A stretch of DNA of 64,000 nt from VMDJ01 sp965659945 (GCA_965659945.1 CBFHYJ010000002.1:1-64000), one strand, 5' to 3'. Shown: positions 1 through 9,006, numbered from the stretch's first letter. Program-made: numbers and translations. The notes: generated by a model from the sequence alone, not told the origin.

Positions 1-663
1 TTCCGCGCAGCGCTCAATCACTCTTTACCGGTCATGCTGGGCTACATCCCTTTGGGCATGGCATTTGGGGTTTTATTTCAGAGCTTGGGTTATGCCTGGT
101 GGTTGGCGCCTGTATCAGGAATCATGATTTATGCGGGCTCAGCACAATTTCTTGCGGTGGGCTTGTTGGCATCAGGCGCAGGGCTAGTTGAAGCGTTTCT
201 GGCGACCTTGGCGATCAATGTGCGACATGTATTTTATGGCTTAACGCTGATTAATCGCTATCCCGTATCGGGTTGGCGTCGCTGGTATCTGATTTTTGGC
301 CTTACCGATGAGACCTATGCGGTGGTGACGCATAACGTGGTGCCGACTGAGCATCGGCAGTCCTATTATTTTTCGGTCACCATATTGAACCATTTGGCAT
401 GGATTACTGGCTGCGCATTGGGTGCGGGGCTTCAGTCGCTCTTTTCGTTTAATAGCGAGGGATTTGAGTTTTCGATGTTGGCGTTATTTTTGGTGTTGTT
501 GATTGATCGCTTGCGACAACTACAACATGTCCCTTATGCGCTTTATGCGGTTGCTATTGTGGTTGTCAGTTGGTGGGTTTTGCCAGGGCAGTTTCTGCTC
601 TTGAGTCTTCTCGGAATCTTGATGATCTCGATGCTGGGATACCGTAAAGAGGTATCGGCATGA
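1..663 (+). CDS. azlC: AzlC family branched-chain amino acid exporter, large subunit (5' end outside window)
   Basis: This is the inner-membrane large subunit of an AzlCD-type exporter of branched-chain amino acids. The reading frame is open from the first base, and the residues before the first ATG (FRAALNHSLPVMLGYIPLG) match the usual AzlC N-terminus. The true start therefore lies upstream and the ATG at 34 is internal. The visible 220 residues hold several hydrophobic helices and the family-typical stretch GYIPLGMAFGVL. The stop overlaps the azlD start (ATGA), as expected for the two-subunit transporter. The family is clear; the substrate is inferred from the family. Confidence 0.88.
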   Translation, partial: FRAALNHSLPVMLGYIPLGMAFGVLFQSLGYAWWLAPVSGIMIYAGSAQFLAVGLLASGAGLVEAFLATLAINVRHVFYGLTLINRYPVSGWRRWYLIFGLTDETYAVVTHNVVPTEHRQSYYFSVTILNHLAWITGCALGAGLQSLFSFNSEGFEFSMLALFLVLLIDRLRQLQHVPYALYAVAIVVVSWWVLPGQFLLLSLLGILMISMLGYRKEVSA

Positions 664-986
664 CTACGGGTGAGTTGGTTTTATTTTTTGCAGTCATGGG
701 TGTCGCAACCTTTTTGACACGAGCAGCGCCCTTTGTTCTCTTAAAGGCGCACAAAGATTCTCGATTGTTACTGCACTTTGGGCGCGTATTGCCGGTGATG
801 ATATTGGTTGTGCTGGTTGGCTTTAGTGTGGTCGGTTTGATTGATGAGCTAGCGAATCGACATGCGTTAATTGCGATTGCTATGGTCATAACCGCCCTTG
901 TGCACCTTCTTTTTCACCAAGCAATGGTTAGTATTCTGTTAGGTACTGCGGTGTATGTGCTGGGTATTAAGTGGCTAGGATGGTGA
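660..986 (+). CDS. azlD: AzlD family branched-chain amino acid exporter, small subunit
   Basis: This 108-residue, very hydrophobic protein has three to four predicted membrane helices and the AzlD-like N-terminal segment FLTRAAPFVLL. AzlD pairs with AzlC in the inner membrane to export branched-chain amino acids. The ATG shares four bases with the azlC stop codon, so translation is probably coupled. Length and pairing are normal for the family. No terminator is visible directly after it. Confidence 0.85.
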   Translation: MTTGELVLFFAVMGVATFLTRAAPFVLLKAHKDSRLLLHFGRVLPVMILVVLVGFSVVGLIDELANRHALIAIAMVITALVHLLFHQAMVSILLGTAVYVLGIKWLGW

Positions 987-1024
987 ATTCTCGCGTTATG
1001 ACGAATAAAACAGATTAATTGTGT

Positions 1025-2077
1025 ATGAAAGTTAATTCATTAGGATCAAGTTCGATTAATGTCTCAGAGATCTGCTTAGGTAGCATGACCTGGGGCACAC
1101 AAAATGATCAGCAAGACGCGAATGCACAGATTGAGTTTGCCTTAGATAGAGGTGTTAACTTTATCGATACCGCAGAGATGTACGCAGTACCGCCAACGCC
1201 TGAGACTTACGGCACCACCGAATCGATTATTGGCAATTGGATTGCTGATAACGCCTCAAGACGTGGTGAGTTTGTTTTGGCAACCAAGATTGCGGGTAAT
1301 GGTTTGCCTTGGATTCGACAGGGTAGGGATATTGATGGTACAGCAGTTAAAAAGTCGATTGATGACTCTTTAACGCGTTTACAAACCGACTATATCGATC
1401 TCTATCAATTGCATTGGCCTAATCGCACTTCGCCACATTTCGCTAAGCATTGGCCGGGTATGCTGAGGTTCTCTGAAGTGGATGCCGCAGCCCACGAAGC
1501 GGGTATGTATGACATTTTGTGTGCGTTGGATGATGCACAGCAGGCGGGCAAGATTCGTGAGTTTGGGCTGTCTGATGACACGCCTTGGGGTATCAGTGTT
1601 TATCTAAAGTTAGCTAAGCAGCATGGATTGCCGCGCCCAGTGTCGATTCAAAATGAATTCAGCCTGCTACACACCAAAGACTGGCCTTACTTGATTGAGA
1701 ACTGTGTTCACGAGCAGGTGGCTTATTTGCCGTGGTCGCCACTTGCTGGGGGTGTGCTCAGCGGTAAGTACATCGACGGTGCGCGACCAGAGGGTGCGCG
1801 CTGGTCAAAGGCGCAGCGTTTGGGTTTGTTCCGAGATACAGAACAGGTGAATGCGGCAGTTAAGCAGTTGGCGCAATTAGCTGCCGATCATCAGATGACC
1901 ACCGCACAACTTGCTTTGGCGTGGTGTGCGCAAGTTGACGGTGTGACTTCAACGATTATCGGCGCCACCACTCTAAAGCAGCTCGAAGATAACATCGCTG
2001 CGTTTGACTTTGATTTGTCAGATGAGTTGCTTGCGGTGATGGATAAGTTGCTTCGCTCTTATCCGATGCCTTTCTGA
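1025..2077 (+). CDS. NADP(H)-dependent aldo/keto reductase, Tas-like
   Basis: This is a 350-residue aldo/keto reductase of the Tas type, a cytoplasmic NADPH-dependent carbonyl reductase with a TIM-barrel fold. The catalytic tetrad is visible: Asp48 and Tyr53 in DTAEMY, the lysine in ATKIAG, and the histidine in LYQLHWP. The insert after the tyrosine (PPTPETYGTTES) and the C-terminal IIGATTLKQLEDNI resemble E. coli Tas. I chose the ATG at 1025 rather than the TTG six bases earlier because MKVNSLGSS matches the family N-terminus. The physiological substrate is unknown. The gene converges on the rhodanese gene with only three bases between stops. Confidence 0.85.
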   Translation: MKVNSLGSSSINVSEICLGSMTWGTQNDQQDANAQIEFALDRGVNFIDTAEMYAVPPTPETYGTTESIIGNWIADNASRRGEFVLATKIAGNGLPWIRQGRDIDGTAVKKSIDDSLTRLQTDYIDLYQLHWPNRTSPHFAKHWPGMLRFSEVDAAAHEAGMYDILCALDDAQQAGKIREFGLSDDTPWGISVYLKLAKQHGLPRPVSIQNEFSLLHTKDWPYLIENCVHEQVAYLPWSPLAGGVLSGKYIDGARPEGARWSKAQRLGLFRDTEQVNAAVKQLAQLAADHQMTTAQLALAWCAQVDGVTSTIIGATTLKQLEDNIAAFDFDLSDELLAVMDKLLRSYPMPF

Positions 2078-2080
2078 GCC

Positions 2081-2500
2081 TTAAGGCTTGTAAGCAGCGT
2101 CATTACGCCAGCCGTTAATGCCGCTCTGAAGTACCAATACGTTTGTGCGGCCAGCAACACGCAAAGCAAACACGGCTTGTGAAGATAGACTACCGGTATT
2201 ACAGAATAAGATGGTCATGCGCTCTTCAGGGATCTCATCAATCTGATTCAGCACTTGGCGCCACTCTATGTTGATGGCACCGGGAATAGTCTCTTTCCCA
2301 AATTGACCGGCATCTCGCGTGTCGACAAATAAGGCGGCCTCAAAAACGGTTTGATCAATTTGTTGCGGTACGATGATGCCCGCTTCATAGCCTGAAAAAT
2401 CCATATACTCTTGCATACCTTCAATCACGGCATTTTCTGCATGCGAGATGTTGAGCAGGCCGCTGAAAAGGATGGCAACTATTACGTGACGAATTTTCAT
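2081..2500 (-). CDS. Periplasmic rhodanese-like sulfurtransferase domain protein
   Basis: This 139-residue protein consists of an N-terminal signal peptide (MKIRHVIVAILFSGLLNISHA, about residues 1-21) and one rhodanese domain. The catalytic cysteine is Cys100 in LFCNTGSLS, and VDTRDAGQFG is the usual CDC25-like strand before the helix. Rhodaneses carry sulfane sulfur on the active cysteine, and single-domain secreted forms often lack a known partner. The frame stays open 38 codons further upstream, but the signal peptide fixes the start at 2500. It is divergent from the small gene at 2534, with 33 bases between them. Confidence 0.8.
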   Translation of the reverse strand: MKIRHVIVAILFSGLLNISHAENAVIEGMQEYMDFSGYEAGIIVPQQIDQTVFEAALFVDTRDAGQFGKETIPGAINIEWRQVLNQIDEIPEERMTILFCNTGSLSSQAVFALRVAGRTNVLVLQSGINGWRNDAAYKP

Positions 2501-2533
2501 ATCTGGTCTCGATTGGTGCGGTGTTAAAAACTG

Positions 2534-2713
2534 ATGATTATAAAGAAGGCAATTAGAGCATGGACGGATCTGTCGATCGATGAGCAAACGGCATTGCTCG
2601 AAGACTATGGCCATTATTTGGATGGTTTGCCGCTGACGTGTGATATGCGAACTAAGCAGGAGCGTTTACAAGCGTGGCTTGCTGAGAAAAATATCGAGTA
2701 TTTATTTGACTGA
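2534..2713 (+). CDS. Small conserved-looking hypothetical protein, 59 residues
   Basis: The frame encodes 59 residues beginning MIIKKAIRAWTDLSIDEQ and ending EKNIEYLFD, followed by TGA. The composition is that of a soluble helical protein, with amphipathic segments around TALLEDYGHYLDGL and KQERLQAWLAEKNI. The pattern W..LS..E...LLE.YG.YLD.LP.TCD..TK.ERLQAWLAE looks like a small conserved protein I believe occurs in other proteobacteria, but I cannot run a search and give no function. An intrinsic terminator follows at 2792-2816. There is no good ribosome site before the ATG, which is the weakest point of the call. Confidence 0.6.
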   Translation: MIIKKAIRAWTDLSIDEQTALLEDYGHYLDGLPLTCDMRTKQERLQAWLAEKNIEYLFD

Positions 2714-2740
2714 ACTTTTCTAAAAGGTCGCCGACTAATC

Positions 2741-2769
2741 AGTAACCGTTTTTTCATGTGACGGTTACT
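2741..2769. repeat. Perfect 9-bp inverted repeat, 11-base spacer
   Basis: AGTAACCGT at 2741-2749 is repeated in inverted orientation as ACGGTTACT at 2761-2769. There is a T-run inside the loop but none after the second arm, so it is not a textbook terminator. It lies between the small gene and the true terminator at 2792-2816. Confidence 0.6.
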
Positions 2770-2791
2770 CCCTAGTTGATTGTTGACTGCT

Positions 2792-2816
2792 CACCCTCTT
2801 CGGAGGGTGTTTTTTT
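2792..2816 (+). terminator. Intrinsic terminator after the small gene
   Basis: A seven-pair stem CACCCTC / GAGGGTG encloses a stable TTCG tetraloop and is followed by seven T residues. It ends rightward transcription before the amtB control region. Confidence 0.9.
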
Positions 2817-2832
2817 GTCTTTTTGGTGCGAC

Positions 2833-2849
2833 CGCACTATTCTGGTGCA
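2833..2849. promoter_or_regulatory. NtrC-type enhancer site upstream of amtB
   Basis: The 17-base element CGCACTATTCTGGTGCA matches the NtrC consensus TGCACY-N5-RGTGCA at all but the first base. It lies about 65 bases upstream of a sigma-54-type promoter for an ammonium transporter gene, the usual place for an enhancer site. A further half site, TGCACC, is at 2856-2861. Binding is inferred from sequence only. Confidence 0.65.
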
Positions 2850-2910
2850 AATTGATGCACCGTTATGAAAATCTCAGTACCTAAGTGATTGTTTTTCAAG
2901 TGCACTATTT

Positions 2911-2926
2911 TGGCACGCTACCTGCT
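2911..2926 (+). promoter_or_regulatory. Sigma-54 (-24/-12) promoter for amtB
   Basis: TGGCACG at 2911-2917 and CTGCT at 2922-2926 give the invariant GG and GC separated by exactly ten bases, matching TGGCACG-N4-TTGCW with one mismatch. The expected start point is near 2937. That would leave a leader of about 58 bases to the amtB ATG chosen at 2995 and too short a leader for the ATG at 2947. Confidence 0.8.
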
Positions 2927-2994
2927 TTAACCCTCGGAATAATAAAATGGGGCAAACCCGTAAAGTCATAATCGAGATCGAGAGAGAATTTCAA

Positions 2995-4293
2995 ATGTTG
3001 AATGCAACGATTACTAAAGTGATGTTAGCGCTATTTGTGGTGCTGCCATCGGCGAGTTTCGCGGATGAGCTAAATGCGGCAAATACTAGCTGGATCATGA
3101 CCTCAACCGCACTGGTTCTTTTCATGACCTTGCCTGGCTTGGCACTGTTCTACGCGGGCTTGGTGCGCAGCAAGAACGTGCTGTCAGTACTGATGCAATG
3201 TTTCTCAATCGCGGCAGTCGCGTCAGTTTTATGGTTGCTGGTTGGTTATAGCTTGGCGTTTGGCGAAGGTAATGCCTACATCGGTGACTTCAGCAAGGTG
3301 CTGCTTGCAGGTGTTGGTAGAGACACGTTGAGTGGCGATATTCCTGAGTCATTGTTCATGTTGTTCCAAATGACGTTCGCAGTGATTACGCCAGCGTTGA
3401 TCGTGGGTGGTTTTGCGGAGCGAATGAAGTTCTCTGCGATGCTGCTTTTCAGCGCGATCTGGTTGTTGCTGTGTTACGTACCCGTTACCCACTGGGTATG
3501 GGGCGGTGGGTGGTTAGGCGCGATGGGTCTTTATGACTTTGCGGGCGGCACCGTTGTGCACATCACCGCAGGCGTTGCGGCTTTGGTTGCGGCGATGGTG
3601 ATGGGCCCACGTCGCGGTTTCCCAACAACGGCTATGCCGCCACACAACATGACCATGACTGTTGCGGGTGCCGGTATGTTGTGGGTCGGTTGGTTCGGCT
3701 TTAACGGTGGTTCTGCTTTGGCATCGAATGGTGATGCATCGATGGCAATGTTGGTCACACATATCTCTGCAGCGATGGGTGTGATCACTTGGGTTGCCAT
3801 GGAGTGGATCAAGTTTGGTAAGCCAAGTGCATTGGGTGCGGTCACCGGTATGGTGGCAGGTCTTGGCACGATTACCCCCGCGTCTGGTTTTGTTGGTCCT
3901 GGCGGTGCATTGATCATTGGTTTGCTGGCAGGTTTCGTGTGCTTTAACGCAACTATGTACATCAAGCGCGTATTGAAGATCGACGATTCACTCGACGTCT
4001 TCCCAGTGCACGGTGTTGGCGGCATCTTAGGTACCTTGTTAGCCGGCATCTTCTCAGCGACCTCATTAGGTGTGTTCAGCGGTTACGGCTTTGCAGACGG
4101 CATCACCAGCATGGGTGATCAATTCAAAGTACAAGTCATTGGTGTTGTCGCAACGATCGTATTCACCGCGGTTGTTACATGGGTCATCTTGAAAGTCGTT
4201 GATGCGATGGTTGGCTTACGTGTGACTTCAGATGAAGAGCAGGAGGGCTTGGATATCACGCAACATGAAGAGCGCGGTTACGATAACCTTTAA
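2995..4293 (+). CDS. amtB: Ammonium transporter AmtB
   Basis: This 432-residue inner-membrane ammonia channel begins with a signal-like segment (MLNATITKVMLALFVVLPSA) and has about eleven membrane helices. The two pore histidines are visible, His189 in TVVHITAG and His339 in FPVHGVGG, as is GGFAERMKFSA. The N-terminal TLPGLALFYAGLVRSKN is a family signature. I chose the ATG at 2995, preceded by GAGAGAA, over the in-frame ATG at 2947, because the likely transcript start is about 2937. No glnK gene adjoins it, although amtB usually follows glnK; the PII partner must be elsewhere. The sigma-54 promoter and NtrC-like site point to nitrogen-limitation control. Confidence 0.93.
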   Translation: MLNATITKVMLALFVVLPSASFADELNAANTSWIMTSTALVLFMTLPGLALFYAGLVRSKNVLSVLMQCFSIAAVASVLWLLVGYSLAFGEGNAYIGDFSKVLLAGVGRDTLSGDIPESLFMLFQMTFAVITPALIVGGFAERMKFSAMLLFSAIWLLLCYVPVTHWVWGGGWLGAMGLYDFAGGTVVHITAGVAALVAAMVMGPRRGFPTTAMPPHNMTMTVAGAGMLWVGWFGFNGGSALASNGDASMAMLVTHISAAMGVITWVAMEWIKFGKPSALGAVTGMVAGLGTITPASGFVGPGGALIIGLLAGFVCFNATMYIKRVLKIDDSLDVFPVHGVGGILGTLLAGIFSATSLGVFSGYGFADGITSMGDQFKVQVIGVVATIVFTAVVTWVILKVVDAMVGLRVTSDEEQEGLDITQHEERGYDNL

Positions 4294-4310
4294 GCGATAA
4301 GCAAAACAAA

Positions 4311-4347
4311 AAAACCGCAACCCAATAACTGGGTCTGCGGTTTTTTT
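4311..4347. terminator. Bidirectional intrinsic terminator between amtB and ispB
   Basis: The stem pairs AAAACCGCA-ACCCA with TGGGT-C-TGCGGTTTT, with an A-run on the left and a T-run on the right. It can end both rightward amtB and leftward ispB transcripts. Confidence 0.88.
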
Positions 4348-4360
4348 ATGTCTGAGAGGT

Positions 4361-5329
4361 TTACAGTGGGCGGTCGACCGAGAAGTCAGCAACGGCCGCT
4401 AGGGCATCGCGATAAGCCGATGCTGGCAATGCCTCAAGTGCTTCTTTTGCTAGACGCGCTTCTTCACGAGCAAGATTGGCGGTGTATTCAATCGCATCCG
4501 TGCTTTGGATCGCCTTGATCACTTCATCAACACGATCAACGCCACCTTCTTCGATCACTTGACGAATCAAGGCACTGACCTCGGGCGTGCCAACTTGCAT
4601 CGCGCGAATGAGTGGCAGTGTTGGTTTGCCTTCAGCAAGGTCATCGCCAATGTTCTTGCCGATGTCGACGCCAGACGAGCCATAGTCGAGCGCATCGTCA
4701 ATCATTTGGAAAGCGGTGCCGAGATGACGACCATATGCAGCTAGCGCATCATCAATAGTCTGATCTGCATCGGTGATCACGCCGGCAAGACGCGTTCCGG
4801 CCTCGAAGAGTGTTGCGGTTTTGCGCAGAATCACTTCACGATAACGTGCTTCGTCGACTTCGGGGTCATGGCAGTTCAACAACTGCAGCACTTCGCCCTC
4901 AGCGATTTTGTTGGTCGCTGTCGAAAGGATATTCATCACGCGCATATCATCCACTTCGACCATCATTTCGAAGGAGCGCGAGTAGAGGAAGTCGCCGACC
5001 AGCACGCTAGCGGCATTGCCCCAGACGGCATTCGCGGTATCACGGCTGCGGCGCTGCTCAGAACCGTCGACCACATCATCATGTAACAAGGTGGCGGTGT
5101 GGATGAATTCCACGATCGCAGCGAGATCGATGTGATGTTTTCCGGTGTAACCCAAGGCATTGGCAGCCAAAAGCACGATCACGGGGCGCAGACGCTTGCC
5201 ACCACTGCCAACAATGTAGTGGCCGACCTGATTAATCAGCACGACATCTGAGGCGAGTCGGTCGAGAATCAGTTGATCGGTTGCGGCTAAATCATTGCTG
5301 ATTAGCTCTCGAATTGCGTCTAAATCCAT
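4361..5329 (-). CDS. ispB: Polyprenyl (octaprenyl) diphosphate synthase
   Basis: This 322-residue trans-prenyltransferase elongates farnesyl diphosphate with isopentenyl diphosphate to make the side chain of ubiquinone and menaquinone. Both aspartate-rich motifs are present: LLHDDVVDGSEQRR (DDxxD) and QMIDDALDYG (second DDxxD), plus GGKRLRPV near residue 43 for substrate binding. Its length matches E. coli IspB (323). It is divergent from rplU-rpmA, the same arrangement as in E. coli. The exact chain length made cannot be read from the sequence with certainty. Confidence 0.92.
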   Translation of the reverse strand: MDLDAIRELISNDLAATDQLILDRLASDVVLINQVGHYIVGSGGKRLRPVIVLLAANALGYTGKHHIDLAAIVEFIHTATLLHDDVVDGSEQRRSRDTANAVWGNAASVLVGDFLYSRSFEMMVEVDDMRVMNILSTATNKIAEGEVLQLLNCHDPEVDEARYREVILRKTATLFEAGTRLAGVITDADQTIDDALAAYGRHLGTAFQMIDDALDYGSSGVDIGKNIGDDLAEGKPTLPLIRAMQVGTPEVSALIRQVIEEGGVDRVDEVIKAIQSTDAIEYTANLAREEARLAKEALEALPASAYRDALAAVADFSVDRPL

Positions 5330-5433
5330 GAAATTTCGCTAAACCTTGAGGGTTTCGGGCTGTTTTGAGTGTGCGGATGCTAGGGTGAGGGGTTAGGCAC
5401 GTCAAGTAATCCACCAATTAACTGGATTTTGTG

Positions 5434-5462
5434 TTGACGCATAAGACCTTCATCGCTAGAAT
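5434..5462 (+). promoter_or_regulatory. Sigma-70 promoter for rplU-rpmA
   Basis: TTGACG at 5434-5439 and TAGAAT at 5457-5462 are separated by exactly 17 bases. The bases after the -10 are GC-rich (CCCGCC), as in promoters of ribosomal protein genes under stringent control. The expected start is near 5469. Confidence 0.8.
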
Positions 5463-5525
5463 CCCGCCTCTTTCTCAGGCCCCTTGAGTCTGATTTTGTT
5501 AAGAATTCTATGGAGAGTGTGCGAG

Positions 5526-5837
5526 ATGTACGCCGTAATCCAAACTGGTGGTAAGCAGTACCGCGTCGCTGAAGGTTCAACTTTGAAGGTTGAGAAACTG
5601 GTTGCTGACGAAGGTGCAAGCATTGAATTAGATAAAGTGTTGATGATCGCAGATGGCGACAACATTAAAGTTGGCGCGCCTTATCTCGACGGCAGCACTG
5701 TAACTGCGACTGTTAAGTCTCATGGCCGTGGCAAGAAAGTCCATATCCTGAAGTTTAAGCGTCGTAAGCATCACATGAAGCGTCAAGGTCACCGTCAAGC
5801 GTTTACTGAGCTTGAAGTGACTGGCATCAAAGGCTGA
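5526..5837 (+). CDS. rplU: 50S ribosomal protein L21
   Basis: This protein is 103 residues, identical in length to E. coli L21, and begins [17 protein letters not shown]. It carries the conserved basic C-terminal stretch [16 protein letters not shown] that contacts 23S rRNA. The start is set by the family N-terminus and by GGAGAG eight bases upstream; the frame extends further but not usefully. It is the first gene of rplU-rpmA, with 13 bases before rpmA. Confidence 0.97.
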   Translation: MYAVIQTGGKQYRVAEGSTLKVEKLVADEGASIELDKVLMIADGDNIKVGAPYLDGSTVTATVKSHGRGKKVHILKFKRRKHHMKRQGHRQAFTELEVTGIKG

Positions 5838-5850
5838 GGAGAGCGAAACA

Positions 5851-6108
5851 ATGGCACATAAAAAAGCCGGTGGTAGTACTAAGAACGGTCGCGATTCCAA
5901 TAGTAAGCGTTTAGGCGTAAAGCGTTTCGGCGGCCAAGAAGTTTTGGCGGGTAACATTTTGATCCGTCAGCGTGGCACCAAGGTTCATCCGGGTGTTAAC
6001 GTAGGTATCGGTAAAGACCACACCTTATTTGCGAAGGCTGACGGTGTAGTTAAGTTTGAGACCAAAGGTCCAAAGAACCGTAAGACTGTGAGCATTGTTA
6101 CAGCGTAA
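5851..6108 (+). CDS. rpmA: 50S ribosomal protein L27
   Basis: This protein is 85 residues and begins [20 protein letters not shown], the classic L27 N-terminus that reaches toward the peptidyl-transferase centre. It has no cleavable N-terminal extension of the kind seen in Firmicutes. A strong ribosome site (GAGGAGAG) precedes the ATG. A terminator follows at 6132-6158. Confidence 0.97.
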   Translation: MAHKKAGGSTKNGRDSNSKRLGVKRFGGQEVLAGNILIRQRGTKVHPGVNVGIGKDHTLFAKADGVVKFETKGPKNRKTVSIVTA

Positions 6109-6131
6109 TTGCTGAACAATCGAACACTAAA

Positions 6132-6158
6132 AGCCTCGTCACCTGACGGGGCTTTTTT
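6132..6158 (+). terminator. Intrinsic terminator between rpmA and obgE
   Basis: A nine-pair stem (AGCCTCGTC / GACGGGGCT, with one T-G pair) has a four-base loop and a run of six T. It probably lowers read-through from the ribosomal genes into obgE; such attenuation is common here because ribosomal protein demand is far higher. Confidence 0.85.
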
Positions 6159-6172
6159 GTTATTGGCGCTAG

Positions 6173-7266
<1,094 letters not shown>

Positions 7267-7267
<1 letters not shown>

Positions 7268-8391
7268 TGATAAAAACCCATAGCGAACTACAAAGCACCC
7301 AGCGTTGGGTGGTCAAAATTGGTAGTGCACTGATCACTGAAGATGGTCAGGGGCTTGATCTTGCACGCTTGGCTACATGGGTTGATCAGCTTGCAGATTT
7401 GATTGCCAGCGGTAAAGAAATTGTCGTGGTGTCATCTGGTGCGGTCGCCGAAGGCATGACTCGTATGGGTTGGTCTAAGCGTCCACAAGCATTGCATGAT
7501 CTTCAAGCCGCCGCAGCGATTGGCCAGATGGGCTTGGTTCAAGCGTGGGAAAGTGAGTTCAAGCGTCGCGGATTACATACCGCACAAGTATTGTTGACGC
7601 ATGATGATCTATCGAATCGAAAGCGTTATTTGAATGCACGTGGCACGCTGCGCTCATTGGTGTCACTCGGTGTTGTACCAGTGGTCAATGAGAATGATGT
7701 GGTCGCAAACGACGAGCTACGGTTTGGCGATAACGATTCGCTAGCAGCTTTGGTTGCAAATTTGATCGAAGCTGATTTGGTTGTTTTGCTGACTGACCAA
7801 CAGGGTATGTTTGATGCTGATCCACGTCAGAACAGCGATGCGAAACTAATTAGTGTGGCGCAAGCCAATGCAAAAGAGCTGGATACAGTCGCCGGTGATG
7901 GTGGCAGCTTGGGGCGTGGCGGTATGGCAACTAAGTTGCGTGCAGCGCGACTTGCAGGTCGTTCGGGTGCGGCAACGGTGATTGCTGCCGGACGTGAAGA
8001 GGCTGTTTTGGCGCGCCTGTCTCAAGGAGAGCGGCTTGGAACCTTATTGCTAGCGCAAGAAGAGGCCGATGATGCTCGTAAGCGTTGGTTGGCAGGTCAT
8101 CTGCAAGTGAAAGGTAGTCTGGTGTTGGATGCCGGTGCGGTAAAAGTGCTGCAGAGCTCGGGCAGCAGTTTGCTTGCGGTGGGTGTAAGCGATGTTCGTG
8201 GCCAGTTTATTCGTGGTGAGCTTGTGTCATGTGTTAATGCGCAGGGCGTCGAGATCGCACGTGGTTTAGTCAATTACACTGCGGATGAAGCACGTAAGAT
8301 TCAGGGCAAGCCGTCTTCTGAGATTGCCGCTCTCTTGGGCTATGTTGATGATCCAGAGTTGATAGACCGGTACAATCTGGTCGTTTTATAA
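7267..8391 (+). CDS. proB: Glutamate 5-kinase with C-terminal PUA domain
   Basis: This 374-residue enzyme phosphorylates glutamate as the first step of proline synthesis. The amino acid kinase domain shows [10 protein letters not shown] at the N-terminus, [10 protein letters not shown], and [17 protein letters not shown] for substrate contacts. The PUA domain lies at about residues 275-374. The first base of its ATG is the last base of the obgE stop, so the two are translationally coupled. proA is not in the window. Proline feedback inhibition is known for the family. Confidence 0.95.
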
Positions 8392-8400
8392 ATCACAGGC

Positions 8401-8427
8401 AAATAAAAACCCGAGGCAAGCTCGGGT
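8401..8427 (-). terminator. Leftward intrinsic terminator facing proB
   Basis: ACCCGAG and CTCGGGT (seven pairs, five-base loop) are followed, on the minus strand, by TTTTTATTT. On the plus strand there is no T-run after the stem. It probably backs up the rpsT terminator and prevents antisense transcription into proB. Confidence 0.6.
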
Positions 8428-8515
8428 CGATTTACTGCTAGATGTGTTGGATTTTATTCTTATCGTTTTACCCTTATGTCCCCCCTCAGGGCAAAAGAGC
8501 TTCTAGCTGAGTGCA

Positions 8516-8543
8516 TACTAATTCTGAATTTTCAGAATTAGTA
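8516..8543. repeat. Perfect 13-bp-armed palindrome in the proB-rpsT gap
   Basis: The left arm TACTAATTCTGAA (8516-8528) and the right arm TTCAGAATTAGTA (8531-8543) match perfectly around a two-base centre. It is AT-rich, has no T-tract after it and sits between two convergent terminators. That makes a terminator role unlikely and a protein-binding site or short structured RNA possible. No known operator comes to mind. The rest of the 8392-8631 gap holds only the two terminators and AT-rich sequence. Confidence 0.7.
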
Positions 8544-8590
8544 GCCAAAAAAACTAATGACAGAATCAGAAATTATTTTTTTCGGGCAAA

Positions 8591-8615
8591 AAAAAACCGG
8601 CTGATGCCGGCTTTT
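8591..8615 (-). terminator. Intrinsic terminator of rpsT
   Basis: On the minus strand, CCGGC and GCCGG pair around ATCA and are followed by about ten T residues. It begins 17 bases past the rpsT stop. Confidence 0.8.
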
Positions 8616-8631
8616 TCACAAGGATGTTTGA

Positions 8632-8892
8632 TTACAGCGCTTTAATTTGCGCGTTCAAACGGCTCTTATGACGAGCAGCCTTGTTCTTATGAATAAGGCC
8701 TTTGCCTGATTCACGATCCAAAATTGGAGCAGCAGCATTGAATGCTTCTTGTGCAGCGCCTTTGTCGCCAGCAGTAATTGCAGCTAATACCTTTTTAATC
8801 GCGGTGCGCATGTTGCTGCGGCGACCAGCGTTTGCTTGGCGACGACCTTCAGCTTGGCGTGCGCGCTTTTTTGCTTGTGCAGAGTTTGCCAC
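8632..8892 (-). CDS. rpsT: 30S ribosomal protein S20 (GTG start)
   Basis: This 86-residue basic protein starts [18 protein letters not shown], the S20 N-terminus, and binds 16S rRNA early in 30S assembly. The family N-terminus begins at a GTG at 8890-8892, preceded by AGGAG at good spacing. The longer open frame upstream is not coding. E. coli rpsT also uses a non-ATG start, which is linked to autogenous repression; the GTG here may serve the same purpose, by inference. It is divergent from murJ. Confidence 0.95.
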   Translation of the reverse strand: MANSAQAKKRARQAEGRRQANAGRRSNMRTAIKKVLAAITAGDKGAAQEAFNAAAPILDRESGKGLIHKNKAARHKSRLNAQIKAL

Positions 8893-8935
8893 TTCAGAAC
8901 TCCTGAAAGTTGGGGGCTTACTAATGAGGGCGTGG

Positions 8936-8964
8936 ATTATCAGGAGTTTGCGGGGGGTTGTCAA
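8936..8964 (-). promoter_or_regulatory. Sigma-70 promoter for rpsT
   Basis: On the minus strand TTGACA is followed after exactly 17 bases by GATAAT, close to the perfect consensus. The GC-rich bases after the -10 (CCACGCC) fit growth-rate control. The expected start is near 8929, giving a leader of about 37 bases. Confidence 0.87.
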
Positions 8965-8977
8965 CCTCTATCTAAGT

Positions 8978-9006
8978 TTAAACTCTTGCTGCGCAAAGCC
9001 TATAAT
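8978..9006 (+). promoter_or_regulatory. Probable promoter for murJ
   Basis: A perfect -10 (TATAAT at 9001-9006) has only a weak -35 (TTAAAC at 8978-8983) at 17-base spacing. It diverges from the rpsT promoter 14 bases away, so the two may compete for polymerase. The -10 is good and the -35 is a guess. Confidence 0.5.

Noticed and set aside
2077..2088. 12-bp palindrome AGCCTTAAGGCT at the aldo/keto reductase-rhodanese junction
   Set aside because: It overlaps both stop codons, has no T-run on either side and is short; too weak to call a terminator.
2501..2614. 38-codon upstream extension of the rhodanese frame
   Set aside because: It precedes a clear signal peptide and runs antisense to the 59-residue gene; non-coding in this frame.
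3531..4049. 172-codon minus-strand frame opposite amtB
   Set aside because: Proline/alanine-rich shadow of the hydrophobic amtB coding strand.
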